From NCBI GenBank assembly GCA_029550925.1, contig JAKPGL010000064.1, positions 20,203 to 84,202 of the forward strand: a stretch of 64,000 bases of DNA, in the 5' to 3' direction. A model generated the notes under the pieces. The model worked only from the letters and a program-made list of their open reading frames with translations, had not been told where the DNA came from and did not search any database. This document shows, one piece after another, positions 8,039 to 16,925 of the stretch (the stretch's first letter is position 1; every line of letters starts with the position of its first letter). Made by a program: the position numbers and the translations under genes. The stretch is from Planctomycetota bacterium. Its GTDB lineage: Bacteria > Planctomycetota > Planctomycetia > Pirellulales > Thermoguttaceae.

Positions 8039-9649
8039 CTACGGACCCGAAGGAATTTTCACTTCCAGGGCGATCTTTTCAGAGGGGAAGGTCTGCTCGC
8101 CGAGCTTAAGCACCAACCAGAAGTCGGCCTTCGGCGTGAAGGCGTCGCCGCGCATCCGATAGATCGGCGAATAGGGCGGATGGGCGTGATTTTCCCAATC
8201 CCACACGAGGAAACGTTTGCCGGCCTGATAGTCGGCCCGCCAGGTTTTATGTCGATCCGCCAACACCTCCTGGAGCGGCCAACGGAAAAACTCCTGTTTT
8301 TCTCCGGGGGCCAAACGGACCGTTGGGATGGTCGGTTTCTGTCGGCTCCGATCCCAATAGGCGCTTGCAGCGGGATGTTCTTCCGCCTTGGCCCAAAGCA
8401 GTACCTGTTCGCTGTCGTAACCGGCCGGGACCTCCACCGTCTTGTCGGAGAGATTCTCCACCAGTCCCACCAGCACCCCGTCCGGTTTGGTCGGGTCGTA
8501 TTGCCGGACCGTGCATTCCAGCCGGACTTTCAGCCCTTTTGCCGCCGGGCCGGGCGACTGAGCGGCTGAAGTCGGCGGGCTGGAAGATGCGGTCGGTTTG
8601 GGCTGTCCGGATGGTTTGGACTCGCCGGTAGCCCCGGCCAGGATTTTGCATTCGGGCAGCGCTGTTTGTAATCGGGCGGCGCCCTCGGCGGTTACACGGG
8701 TGTTGGTCAGATGGAGGGTTTTGAGTTGTTTCAACCCCGCCAGCGGGCCAAGCCCGGCGTCGGTAATCTGGGTCCGCCCCAGATGGAGAAACTCCAGATT
8801 TTTTAGCCCCTGCAATTTCGGCAACCCGGCATCGGTAACTTGGGTATTATCCAGATTAAGCCAGACAAGCTGGGCCATCTGGGCCAGGTGCTCCAACCCA
8901 GCGTCGGTAATCGGCGTGGTATAGAGGTTCAAGCGGGTCAGTTTCGGCAACTTTGTCAAGACGGCCAACGAAGCGTCGTCCACGCCGGTCCGACTGACAT
9001 CCAATTCCATCAGTTCCTGCAAGCCGGCGAGCTTGGCCAATCCGGAACCGGTGATCTTCGTCTCGCTCAGCCGGAGCCGACGCACTCGGCCCATCTGGCC
9101 TATGTGTTCCAGACCAGCGTCGGTGATCTGGGTTTTCGCCAAATAAAGCTCTTCTAATCGGGATAACTTTTTGAGCCGGGCCAATCCGGCATCGCTCAGC
9201 CGGGTCTCGTCCAGTTTCAGCACGGTTAGTTTCGGTAAGCCCGCCAGCACCTCGGCCGTCGCATCGGTAACCTGCTGTCCGGTCCAACGGAGGCTTTTCA
9301 GTTCCGGCAAGTCGGCCAGACGTTTGGCGGCCTCGTCGCTGGCCTTGCCGCCTGCCAGATCGACCAGAACCACTCGCCCCTGGGCGTTGGTTTTGATCGC
9401 TGCGCCCAGGTTGCGCAAGAAGGCGACCGCCTCTTTCTCCCCGCTCTGCTCCGTGCAGGCCGAAGCGCCTGACGATTGAGACTCGGAAGACGGTTGGGCC
9501 GCTGCGGGCGACGGTTCTGCCTTTTCTGCGGCGGCAACGGCCTCTGCCAAACCGACCTCCCTCTTGGGATCGCCCCAAATTGCAGTACAACCCCAAAAAA
9601 CCAGGCACCATATTCCTACACGTTTTAGGCTTCGCAGTCGGCAGTACAT
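8039..9649 (-). CDS. secreted leucine-rich repeat protein
   Basis: 536 residues from ATG 9647-9649, which has an AGGGAG box. N-terminal hydrophobic segment (VGIWCLVFWGCTAIWG) fits a signal peptide; Cys in WGC is not a good lipobox. A low-complexity Ala/Ser/Glu linker follows. From about residue 105 to 300 there are eight or more LRRs of 23-24 residues with the LxxLxLxxTxITDAGLxxLxxL pattern typical of planctomycete LRR proteins. After a Pro/Ser-rich linker, the C-terminal ~165 residues form a separate domain (LECTVRQYDPTKPDGVLVGLVENLSDKTVEV...) resembling an immunoglobulin-like fold. Probably a surface or periplasmic protein-binding factor; partner unknown. Confidence 0.85.
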   Translation of the reverse strand: MYCRLRSLKRVGIWCLVFWGCTAIWGDPKREVGLAEAVAAAEKAEPSPAAAQPSSESQSSGASACTEQSGEKEAVAFLRNLGAAIKTNAQGRVVLVDLAGGKASDEAAKRLADLPELKSLRWTGQQVTDATAEVLAGLPKLTVLKLDETRLSDAGLARLKKLSRLEELYLAKTQITDAGLEHIGQMGRVRRLRLSETKITGSGLAKLAGLQELMELDVSRTGVDDASLAVLTKLPKLTRLNLYTTPITDAGLEHLAQMAQLVWLNLDNTQVTDAGLPKLQGLKNLEFLHLGRTQITDAGLGPLAGLKQLKTLHLTNTRVTAEGAARLQTALPECKILAGATGESKPSGQPKPTASSSPPTSAAQSPGPAAKGLKVRLECTVRQYDPTKPDGVLVGLVENLSDKTVEVPAGYDSEQVLLWAKAEEHPAASAYWDRSRQKPTIPTVRLAPGEKQEFFRWPLQEVLADRHKTWRADYQAGKRFLVWDWENHAHPPYSPIYRMRGDAFTPKADFWLVLKLGEQTFPSEKIALEVKIPSGP

Positions 9650-9793
9650 AGGGTTCTCCCTTTCTTCAGGTTTTCGAGCGTTTTCGCATGGAAGGTATAT
9701 AGACCAGTGTAGCATCTCCTACGACGGCAAAAAATCACCTCTGCCTCGTTACGGGAAGGAGAGACGCCTGTAGGTTCGCCGCCGACTGGGAGA

Positions 9794-11026
9794 TTAGAAG
9801 ATAAGCCCAGCCTGTTGGAACCTCTGTTCAGCCAGGGCCATGAGGGCGTCTTCTGCCGCCTCGTCGGGGGCTTCGTAAGTAACCGAGAACCGCAAGAACG
9901 GCCCGGCGTCATCCCAGGGAACCGTAACAATGGAAAGCTCGTGGATCAACCAGTGGCAGGCTTCTTCTGCGCTGGCAAAGCGCGGGCCGCCTTGCACTCC
10001 TTTCGGCGCTGGCGCATAGACAAAATACGTGCCGCCGGGCATCCGGCATTGGAAACCGCATCGCCGGAGCATCACCACGAGCTTTTCCAATCGGCGATGG
10101 TACTTGGCCCGCGTGCGGCGTGGGATTTCTGGATTATCCAGCGCCGCAATGGCCGCCTTCTGGATCGCAATAAATTGGCCGGAATCTGTATTGTCCTTCA
10201 CATCGGCAAAGGCCCGGACAATCCGTGGATGGCCGCACACCCAGCCCATCCGCCAGCCGATCATGTTCCAGCCCTTCGACAGCGAATGCACCTCCACGCC
10301 CACCTCTTTCGCCCCTGGTATCTGTAAAAAACTCAAAGGCGGCCCATCAAAACTCAGCATCAGATGGGCGGCGTCCTGAACAACCACAATCTCGTTTTCC
10401 AGAGCAAAACGGATCACCCGCTCGTAAAACTCCCGGGTGGCTGTCTTGCCCGTGGGGCTGTTCGGATAATTGATCACCAGCAGTTTGGCCCGTCGGCGGA
10501 CCTCGGCCGGGATGCTGTCCAGATCGGGGAAGAAATCGTTTTCCGGCAAAAGGGGCAGTTTATATACCTGACCGCCGTAGTATTCCGTATGCGTGCCCGC
10601 CACCGGATAGCCGGGGACCGTCATCAGGGTAATGTCGCCCGGATTGATGAAGCAGGCCGGCAGCATGGCCAAGGCCGGTTTGGTACCGATCGCATGGTTG
10701 ATTTCGGTCTCCGGGTCGAGTTCAACGCCGAACTCCCGCTTCATGAACCGGGCCGCCGCTTCTTTGAAGGCAAAGATGCCGTTGTCCGCATAGCCGCGGT
10801 TCTCTGGACGGTTGATTTCCTCGGCCATGACGCGTCGGACGGACTCGTCGGCCATGTCGTCGTTTTCGCCGATGCCGAAATCCACCAGTGCTCGTTCCGG
10901 GTGCTCGGCCAAGACGCGGCGTTTGGCCCGCTTAATCTTCTCGAACTTATAGATTTTCTGCTCTTTTCCGTAATTGGGACCGCCGATTCGGTCGGCAAAC
11001 AGACGTTGGAAATACGGTTCGCTCAT
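9794..11026 (-). CDS. dapL: LL-diaminopimelate aminotransferase-type PLP enzyme
   Basis: 410 residues. Class I/II PLP-dependent aminotransferase. The PLP-lysine motif SLSKGWNMIGWRMGW lies near residue 240 and NYPNSPTGKTA near 182. The N-terminal FQRLFADRIGGPNYGKEQKIYKFEKIKRAKR and the ADNGIFAFKEAAARFM stretch match the DapL group that makes LL-diaminopimelate from tetrahydrodipicolinate in one step for lysine and peptidoglycan. The start at ATG 11024-11026 was chosen because the family begins MSEPYF-like here; the frame could extend to 11119. Assignment to DapL rather than a general aminotransferase is likely but not certain. Confidence 0.85.
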   Translation of the reverse strand: MSEPYFQRLFADRIGGPNYGKEQKIYKFEKIKRAKRRVLAEHPERALVDFGIGENDDMADESVRRVMAEEINRPENRGYADNGIFAFKEAAARFMKREFGVELDPETEINHAIGTKPALAMLPACFINPGDITLMTVPGYPVAGTHTEYYGGQVYKLPLLPENDFFPDLDSIPAEVRRRAKLLVINYPNSPTGKTATREFYERVIRFALENEIVVVQDAAHLMLSFDGPPLSFLQIPGAKEVGVEVHSLSKGWNMIGWRMGWVCGHPRIVRAFADVKDNTDSGQFIAIQKAAIAALDNPEIPRRTRAKYHRRLEKLVVMLRRCGFQCRMPGGTYFVYAPAPKGVQGGPRFASAEEACHWLIHELSIVTVPWDDAGPFLRFSVTYEAPDEAAEDALMALAEQRFQQAGLIF

Positions 11027-11761
11027 CGCCAAGGCTCGCTTGAGGCCAACGTTTCTGTTTTGTTTTCGGCTTATACCTACCCCCTGGCGGGGGTGGCTCG
11101 GAACAGGTAGTCGCTCCACCGGGGACCCTCATCCGAAAATTGGCAGGAAACAGACTGCCGGGGGTTTCCACCGCTCCCTCAGTGGGGGCGGTGTCGGTTC
11201 GTAAAACGAGCCGAGAAAAAACAATCGGAAAAAAAGGCCGATCCCGGCCCCGGAGAAGTCGTCGTACTAAACTTTATACCCTAATTCATTTGGAAAGTAA
11301 CTTCAAGTGGGGTCGGTAAACTCTGTGTATTTTTTGTATTTTCTCCATTTTCTCTGTTAGTCTTACCAATAGGTATCTTTTCCCAATTTCCCGCTTCCAC
11401 GGAATCGGGTATATTTTTGGTTCCATTTTTGGGAGTTTCGTCGGGAAAAAAACAAGGCGTTCGGGCCAGTCCCCCAGGCTTTCAGAGAGAGTCCCTAATT
11501 TTTAGGGAAAGCATTTCCCCACCGGCTGGGGATGCCGTAGAATAGGTAGATATAGAAAGTTTTGTAACATTCCGCCGAGTGAAGGAATTTTCGTAATTAG
11601 TACCATTTCAGCCGAATGCCGTGGGCCTATCCTTATCCCTCGTCGAGAGGCTAGGGCGAAGGCGGATGGGGTTTCCTCCTCGGCGCTACCGACTTGTGTA
11701 GATACCAATGGCCAAAGGGGCGAGCTGGCCCCAAAAATGAACTAGGAACGTTGTACTCGCT
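11027..11761. other. intergenic region upstream of lepB
   Basis: 735 bases between divergent dapL and lepB. Contains a T-rich stretch at 11325-11360 and an AT-rich block around 11270-11300 that may carry promoters. At 11565-11650 there is a weak, partial resemblance (GTAACATT and CAGCCGAATGCC, separated) to the dispersed element seen at 19098 and 47834. No gene recognised. Confidence 0.45.
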
Positions 11762-13519
11762 ATGGGATCGAAAAAGACTGTCGGCGTAAAACCTGTTTTC
11801 CCTCAGAAGGAAAAGGCTTCAGGAACATCTCCCGCGGCGGAGGTGCAGCCGGAGGGGTTGGCCAAGCATCTGCCCTCTGGCGCTGCGGTGCGGGAGATTG
11901 TCGAATCGGTGGTGATTGCCTTTGTGCTAGCGTTTTTGTTTCGCACCTTTGAAGCCGAGGCCTTTGTCATCCCTACCGGTTCGATGGCCCCGACGTTGAT
12001 GGGCCGACATAAAGATTTAACCTGTCCGAATTGCGGCTATAGTTTTCAGGCGTCGGCCAGCGATGAGGTAACCAGTACGGGCAGTTATCGGGGGCCGGCC
12101 TTTGACGTGGTGGCCTGCACCTGTCCGATGTGTCGATATCCTGTGGAGGCCGGTCCGGACAAACACCGGTCGTTCAAGGGAGATCGGATTATCGTAAATA
12201 AGTTTGCGTATCAGTTTTCCGATCCCCAGCGGTGGGATGTGGCCGTCTTCAAGTATCCCGGGGCAGCCGCCACCAACTACATCAAACGGATCATCGGCCT
12301 GCCGGGTGAAACGATCCGCATCTGGCATGGGGACGTGTATGTACGGCGGTCGGAAGAAACAGAGTTTCAGATCGCTCGGAAGCCGCCCGATAAGGTGCTG
12401 GCCATGTTGCAACCGGTCTATGACAACGACTACATCGTCCCGGAGATGATCGCCCAGGGTTGGCCGCCCCGCTGGCAGAACTGGTCCGGTTCGTCGGGCG
12501 TTCTGCGGGGCGGCTGGCAAGCAAGCGACGATTTCCGTTCCTATCGGACCGACGGCAGCCGGGAGGGCGAGGTTTGGCTCCGTTATCAGCATCTCGTGCC
12601 CAGCTATCAAGATTGGCAGCAGATGGGCCGAACCAAACCCGCCCCCAAACCGCAACTGATCTCCGATTTCGCCGCCTATAATACCAACCGCGATCGAAGC
12701 GCCTACCGGCAGCATCCTGGGCCGGAGATTGAAAATCTCGGCCTCCATTGGGTGGGCGATCTGGCTGTGGAGTGTGAGGTGGAGGTGGAAAGTCCCGGTG
12801 GTCGGCTGGTGTTGGAATTGGTCGAAGGCGGCTGGCGCATGCAATGCCATCTGGAGTTGGCCAGCGGCGACGCCGCGATCCGCATCGACGGCCTTCCGGA
12901 CTTCCAACCCCGAGGGAAAACTCCGGTGCGCGGACCGGGCAAGTATCGGCTTCGTTTCGCCAATATCGACGATCAATTGCTGCTTTGGGTGAACGGCCGA
13001 TTGATCTCGTTCGACGCTCCGACCGCCTATCCGGAACTGAACAATCGTCGTCCCCAGGAGGCCGACTTGGCGCCGGTCGGCGTTGCCGCCGCCGACGGCG
13101 CCGTGTTGACCGTCCGGCATTTGAAGATATTCCGGGATGTCTATTACATCGCCGAGCGCGGCCAAACCGGACCGGCCATCTCCGATTTCGAGCCTTGGCG
13201 CAGCCCCTATCGACCGGCAACGGCGGAAACCGTCGTGGAGTTTCTTTCCTCGCCCCAACAGTGGGACGCCTTTTTGTATCTCCGCCAAGTCGAGTTCCGT
13301 TTGGACAAAGACCAATTTTTGGTTCTGGGCGATAATAGTCCCCGAAGCCGAGATAGCCGACTCTGGGAACAAGACGGCTTTGAATACTATGTGAGCCGAG
13401 ACCTCCTGCTGGGCAAGGCCCTGCTGATCTATTGGCCGCACGCCTGGGATCGCATCCCGGGAACCAATATCCCGTTTCCGCTGTTTCCCAACTTCGGTCG
13501 AATGCGGTTGATCCGATAG
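11762..13519 (+). CDS. lepB: signal peptidase I with zinc ribbon and large insert
   Basis: 585 residues, more than twice the usual length. Cleaves signal peptides from exported proteins at the cytoplasmic membrane. One membrane segment (residues ~48-62) is followed by the catalytic serine in PTGSMAPTL (Ser74). The general-base lysine is in GDRIIVNKFAY (Lys147). Between them sits a four-cysteine zinc ribbon (Cys88, Cys91, Cys121, Cys124). After the conserved FKYPGAAATNYIKRIIGLPGE region a ~220-residue insert resembling a concanavalin-like beta-sandwich interrupts the fold. The C-terminal family box GDNSPRSRDSR is near residue 522. No clear Shine-Dalgarno. Followed by lptB 66 bases downstream. 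Confidence 0.95.
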   Translation: MGSKKTVGVKPVFPQKEKASGTSPAAEVQPEGLAKHLPSGAAVREIVESVVIAFVLAFLFRTFEAEAFVIPTGSMAPTLMGRHKDLTCPNCGYSFQASASDEVTSTGSYRGPAFDVVACTCPMCRYPVEAGPDKHRSFKGDRIIVNKFAYQFSDPQRWDVAVFKYPGAAATNYIKRIIGLPGETIRIWHGDVYVRRSEETEFQIARKPPDKVLAMLQPVYDNDYIVPEMIAQGWPPRWQNWSGSSGVLRGGWQASDDFRSYRTDGSREGEVWLRYQHLVPSYQDWQQMGRTKPAPKPQLISDFAAYNTNRDRSAYRQHPGPEIENLGLHWVGDLAVECEVEVESPGGRLVLELVEGGWRMQCHLELASGDAAIRIDGLPDFQPRGKTPVRGPGKYRLRFANIDDQLLLWVNGRLISFDAPTAYPELNNRRPQEADLAPVGVAAADGAVLTVRHLKIFRDVYYIAERGQTGPAISDFEPWRSPYRPATAETVVEFLSSPQQWDAFLYLRQVEFRLDKDQFLVLGDNSPRSRDSRLWEQDGFEYYVSRDLLLGKALLIYWPHAWDRIPGTNIPFPLFPNFGRMRLIR

Positions 13520-13585
13520 TCGCTGGTCTAGGGGCAAAATCCATCCCCAAGGAGTTGTTGTTCTTCTTGCACGGAAGCCGTTGCC

Positions 13586-14464
13586 ATGCCGATCTTAGAA
13601 GTCCAAGGTCTGGTAAAAATCTACGGAAGCCGACGGGTCGTCGATGGTGTGGATTTCTGCGTCGATCGGGGAGAAATTGTCGGTCTTTTGGGCCCCAACG
13701 GCGCTGGGAAAACCACCAGCTTCCGGATGACCTGCGGCCTGATCGAGCCGAACGCTGGCCGGGTGTTCCTGGACGGCGTGGAGGTAACCGATTGGCCCAT
13801 GTACCGCCGGGCGAGGGAAGGCGGCATGGGCTACCTGCCGCAAGAGATGAGCATCTTCCGAAAACTCACCGTGGAGCAAAACCTGCTGGGCGTGATGGAA
13901 CTGTTGGGCATGGACCGCCGCACCCGCCGACGCCGCTGCGAAGAGCTGCTAGAAATGTTCGACATCGCCCGGCTGCGAAAAAGTTACGCCGGCTCGCTTT
14001 CCGGCGGTGAAAAGCGACGGTTGGAAATCGCCCGCGCCTTGGTCTCTAATCCGAAAATCATCATGCTTGATGAGCCGTTCAGCGGCATCGACCCGGTTAC
14101 CGTGGCCAGCATCCAGCAAATCATCCGGCAATTGCGATCCGGCGGCATTGCCATCCTGATTACCGACCACCAGGTGCGGGAAACGCTTCAGATCACCGAC
14201 CGCAGTTATGTGATCCGGGCCGGGAAAGTGCTTTGTGCCGGGACGCCAGCCGAGGTGCTGGCCAACCCGGAAGCCCGCCAGTGCTATTTTGGGGAAAATA
14301 TGGACATCGGCCCGATGGTCCCCAGCCAGGCCAATGGCGCCGGCGCGGTTTCCTCTGCAAATGACCTTTCAAACAACCAGGCAATCCCTTCAGCCAGGCC
14401 GCCCTCGCCGCATCTTCCCGCCGAAACGTCCCCTGGAAAAATCGTGCCCACCCGCTGGAGTTGA
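13586..14464 (+). CDS. lptB: LPS export ABC transporter ATP-binding protein LptB
   Basis: 292 residues. ATPase that powers extraction of lipopolysaccharide by LptFG. Walker A GPNGAGKTT at residues 36-44, signature LSGGEKRRLEIARAL near 137, Walker B IIMLDEPFSGIDP near 158, and the LptB-typical YLPQEMSIFRKLTVEQN Q-loop region near 85. The last ~50 residues beyond CYFGENMDIG are a Pro/Ser/Ala-rich tail not present in E. coli LptB. lptF, lptG and lptC are not in the window. Presence fits the LPS-bearing outer membrane of Planctomycetota. Confidence 0.95.
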   Translation: MPILEVQGLVKIYGSRRVVDGVDFCVDRGEIVGLLGPNGAGKTTSFRMTCGLIEPNAGRVFLDGVEVTDWPMYRRAREGGMGYLPQEMSIFRKLTVEQNLLGVMELLGMDRRTRRRRCEELLEMFDIARLRKSYAGSLSGGEKRRLEIARALVSNPKIIMLDEPFSGIDPVTVASIQQIIRQLRSGGIAILITDHQVRETLQITDRSYVIRAGKVLCAGTPAEVLANPEARQCYFGENMDIGPMVPSQANGAGAVSSANDLSNNQAIPSARPPSPHLPAETSPGKIVPTRWS

Positions 14465-14552
14465 CCCAGGGGGCGTTCGCAAGGAACCACGGGGGGCCGC
14501 CAAATCAGCTTTTGCGGGAGGCCCTTTCCAAACCAAACGCCGTCCGCCCCGG

Positions 14553-16469
14553 CTAACCGGTTTCCTGTTCTTGGAAGCTGCTGTGCGCCTTTTTGCGCCA
14601 GATAAGCCCGACCAATCCTGCCAAGGCCAACAGGGCCAAACTGCCTGTAGCCGGTTCCGGCACATATTGCTGGGCGCCAAACAGGAGATAGCTTTCCGGA
14701 TCGGTCATCAGCAGCCAATTGGCCCGGATCCAGGCCGGCGACCGCGCCAGGTCCGAAATCCGAAACTCGTCAAACGTGCCCGCCACCCAACCGTAGCCGC
14801 TTTCCCAGGTCCCCACGTAATAATCATTACTGGAAGCCAATGTTTTGGTAACGTCCATCGCCGGGCTTATCAGTTGTCCGTCCAGATACAGATACATCTT
14901 CTGCTGGCTGGCGTCATAGACCTGGACCATATAGTGCCATTTGCCGTCAGCCACGTTTAAAGATGGACTGGTATTCCACTCGCCAGAAGTGCCGTCGGAA
15001 TACCGCCAGATGAAGCCAAAGCGGGGACTGCCGCTGATCATGCTCCGAACGGCTGCCCGGAAGCTAATCGCAAAGGGATACTGATTTTGGTTGCTATCGT
15101 CGTCGATGATTTTGGCCCAGCCTTCGATGGTCAGGCTACTGGTGCCGGGGACCGAATCGCCGGTTGCCCGGAGATATTGCGGGTTGGCGTACCCGCCCAG
15201 GCTTACCGCCTGGTAAAAGACGCCAGGATCCCCGGCCGTTGCGCCGTTGGGGGCGGTCATATTGCGGTTTCGGCTGGTCGAGTCGGTAAACGTAGTGGCG
15301 CCGGCCGACTCTTCCATGTGCTGAACAATGCGGAAGTTGGTGTCCCAAGTCTCTTTGTAGCTAAGGTTTACTTTGCCGGGGCCGCCGTAGTACATGTAAA
15401 TCGTGGTATCCTCCGTGCTGGACAAATTGGTTTTGACCCAGGCGTAAAGTTGTTCAGAACCCGGCTCTTTGCTGAAGTATTCCAGTTCAAACGGTAGAAC
15501 TGTTTTGCCATCGGCCGCCGTAAACACAATATCATATCCTTGTGGCGACTGACTCATCGCAAACACTTTGTTGCTCGGATCAGTCAACTTAATCGGTACA
15601 GGAAACCCGGTCAGGTTTGTCTGGGCGGCGTCTTTTTTAATGACGATCGGCTGCCGATACCCCCAGCCTTCCAACCAGTCCTGCCGAATCGACCGATAGT
15701 GCATCATCGTCAGCGGACTCAGCTCGCCGGAGGCAATCGCCTTGACATGCACCTCCTGCAATGCCTCGTTGAAAATGGCCGTCTCGTCGATCCGACCCTG
15801 GTAATTGTACTCATAGCCCCGCCCAATATAGGCCGGCAGGTTGTCTGCTGCGGCTGGATTATAAGACGCCGTAACAGTAGCAGTACGCACGCCATTGACG
15901 TACCAACGGATCTGATTGTTGGTCAAATCCCGAACCACGGCGATATGGTTCCACTGATTTGGCGTAAGTGCTGTGCCTGATCCTACTCCTTGGTAGGGAG
16001 ATGCATTTCCGCCTGCGGTACCGTAGTAGTACGTTATCTGGCCGGAAGTCTCCTGGGTCAGTGTGCCCGAGCCGCCATAGGCTTTGGCATACGGGTTCCG
16101 TCTCACAGAAAAGTCGGTCGGATAAACCCACATGGAGATCGTCTGATCACCGGTGATCGTAAGATCCAACAAATTGCCCAAATACACATGGGGCGAGTTA
16201 GGGTCATTTCGCACGGGGCTTCCGGTAAACTGCAGGGCGTAGTCGCCCGGTCGGCCGCTGTGGCCTGCAACCCACTGGGGTAGGGTGGTCCCGGACAATG
16301 TACCGTTGTTGCCCCGGCCGGAGTTGTCTGTGAGCGTCGTGCCGGTGCCATCGTCGAAGGTCCAATAGGCCATTAAGGCGGCCTGGGCCTCCGTGGAGCA
16401 AATCACCCCCATCCCCAACACCATACCCACCAGCATGACCGGCCTGACAGCGTGGATAATAGCTTGCAT
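14553..16469 (-). CDS. LamG/DUF2341 PEP-CTERM protein
   Basis: 638 residues from ATG 16467-16469 with a GGAGGGG box seven bases upstream. A signal peptide ends in STEAQA/A near residue 31. Then come a LamG-type concanavalin domain (~35-235; AYWTFDDGTGTTLTDNSGRGNNGTL), a DUF2341 domain (~265-370; GWGYRQPIVIKK...DIVFTAADG), and a second LamG domain (~390-590; LTIEGWAKI..). The C-terminus has the sorting tag VPEPATGSLALLALAGL followed by GLIWRKK, i.e. PEP motif, membrane segment and basic tail recognised by an exosortase. Probably a carbohydrate-binding surface protein. The long upstream extension of the frame to 16667 is ignored because of the strong ribosome site. Confidence 0.9.
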   Translation of the reverse strand: MQAIIHAVRPVMLVGMVLGMGVICSTEAQAALMAYWTFDDGTGTTLTDNSGRGNNGTLSGTTLPQWVAGHSGRPGDYALQFTGSPVRNDPNSPHVYLGNLLDLTITGDQTISMWVYPTDFSVRRNPYAKAYGGSGTLTQETSGQITYYYGTAGGNASPYQGVGSGTALTPNQWNHIAVVRDLTNNQIRWYVNGVRTATVTASYNPAAADNLPAYIGRGYEYNYQGRIDETAIFNEALQEVHVKAIASGELSPLTMMHYRSIRQDWLEGWGYRQPIVIKKDAAQTNLTGFPVPIKLTDPSNKVFAMSQSPQGYDIVFTAADGKTVLPFELEYFSKEPGSEQLYAWVKTNLSSTEDTTIYMYYGGPGKVNLSYKETWDTNFRIVQHMEESAGATTFTDSTSRNRNMTAPNGATAGDPGVFYQAVSLGGYANPQYLRATGDSVPGTSSLTIEGWAKIIDDDSNQNQYPFAISFRAAVRSMISGSPRFGFIWRYSDGTSGEWNTSPSLNVADGKWHYMVQVYDASQQKMYLYLDGQLISPAMDVTKTLASSNDYYVGTWESGYGWVAGTFDEFRISDLARSPAWIRANWLLMTDPESYLLFGAQQYVPEPATGSLALLALAGLVGLIWRKKAHSSFQEQETG

Positions 16470-16925
16470 GGCAAACCCCTCCGAAAGACTAACCTTTAGT
16501 TTACAGGTGGAACGGCCCCCCTCCTCTTTTCTCAACCACAGCGACTGCGCTTTGGATCCGGAAAATTTCTTTGGCACTGGTTTCATTGGTACTGAATCGC
16601 TATTGAAGAAGCGTAGTGAAGACAGAGAAACCCTTGGAATGGTTAAGAAAACCCCTGTTGCTACCAACCAGCCCTTTTTTCCAGTTTTTATAGTATGGTT
16701 AAGCCTTCCGGGGAAGTCAAGGATTTAGCATTAGATTTAGCAATAGTCCGGCCATGCCCCTCTTTTAGAGGGGGCAAATGGTCCTTAAAAGTCTTCCGAG
16801 CTTTCTAGGGCCCTTTTGCTAGCAGAAGCCAGACTTGCCAGCAAGCAGTTGGTGGGAGAAAATGGGCCTTCAACAGGCGCTACCGGCGGGACATCTTCGC
16901 TTGAGGCGGAAGAGGGGAGCAACTG
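16470..16925. other. intergenic region with short tandem repeat
   Basis: 456 bases between the divergent PEP-CTERM and permease genes, probably holding promoters for both. GATTTAGCA occurs twice (16722-16730 and 16734-16742) in a 12-base tandem arrangement, which could be an operator. No gene recognised. Confidence 0.45.

Noticed and set aside
12017..13537. 506-residue open frame antisense to lepB
   Set aside because: Explained by codon bias opposite a well-supported signal peptidase gene; no domain pattern and no ribosome site.
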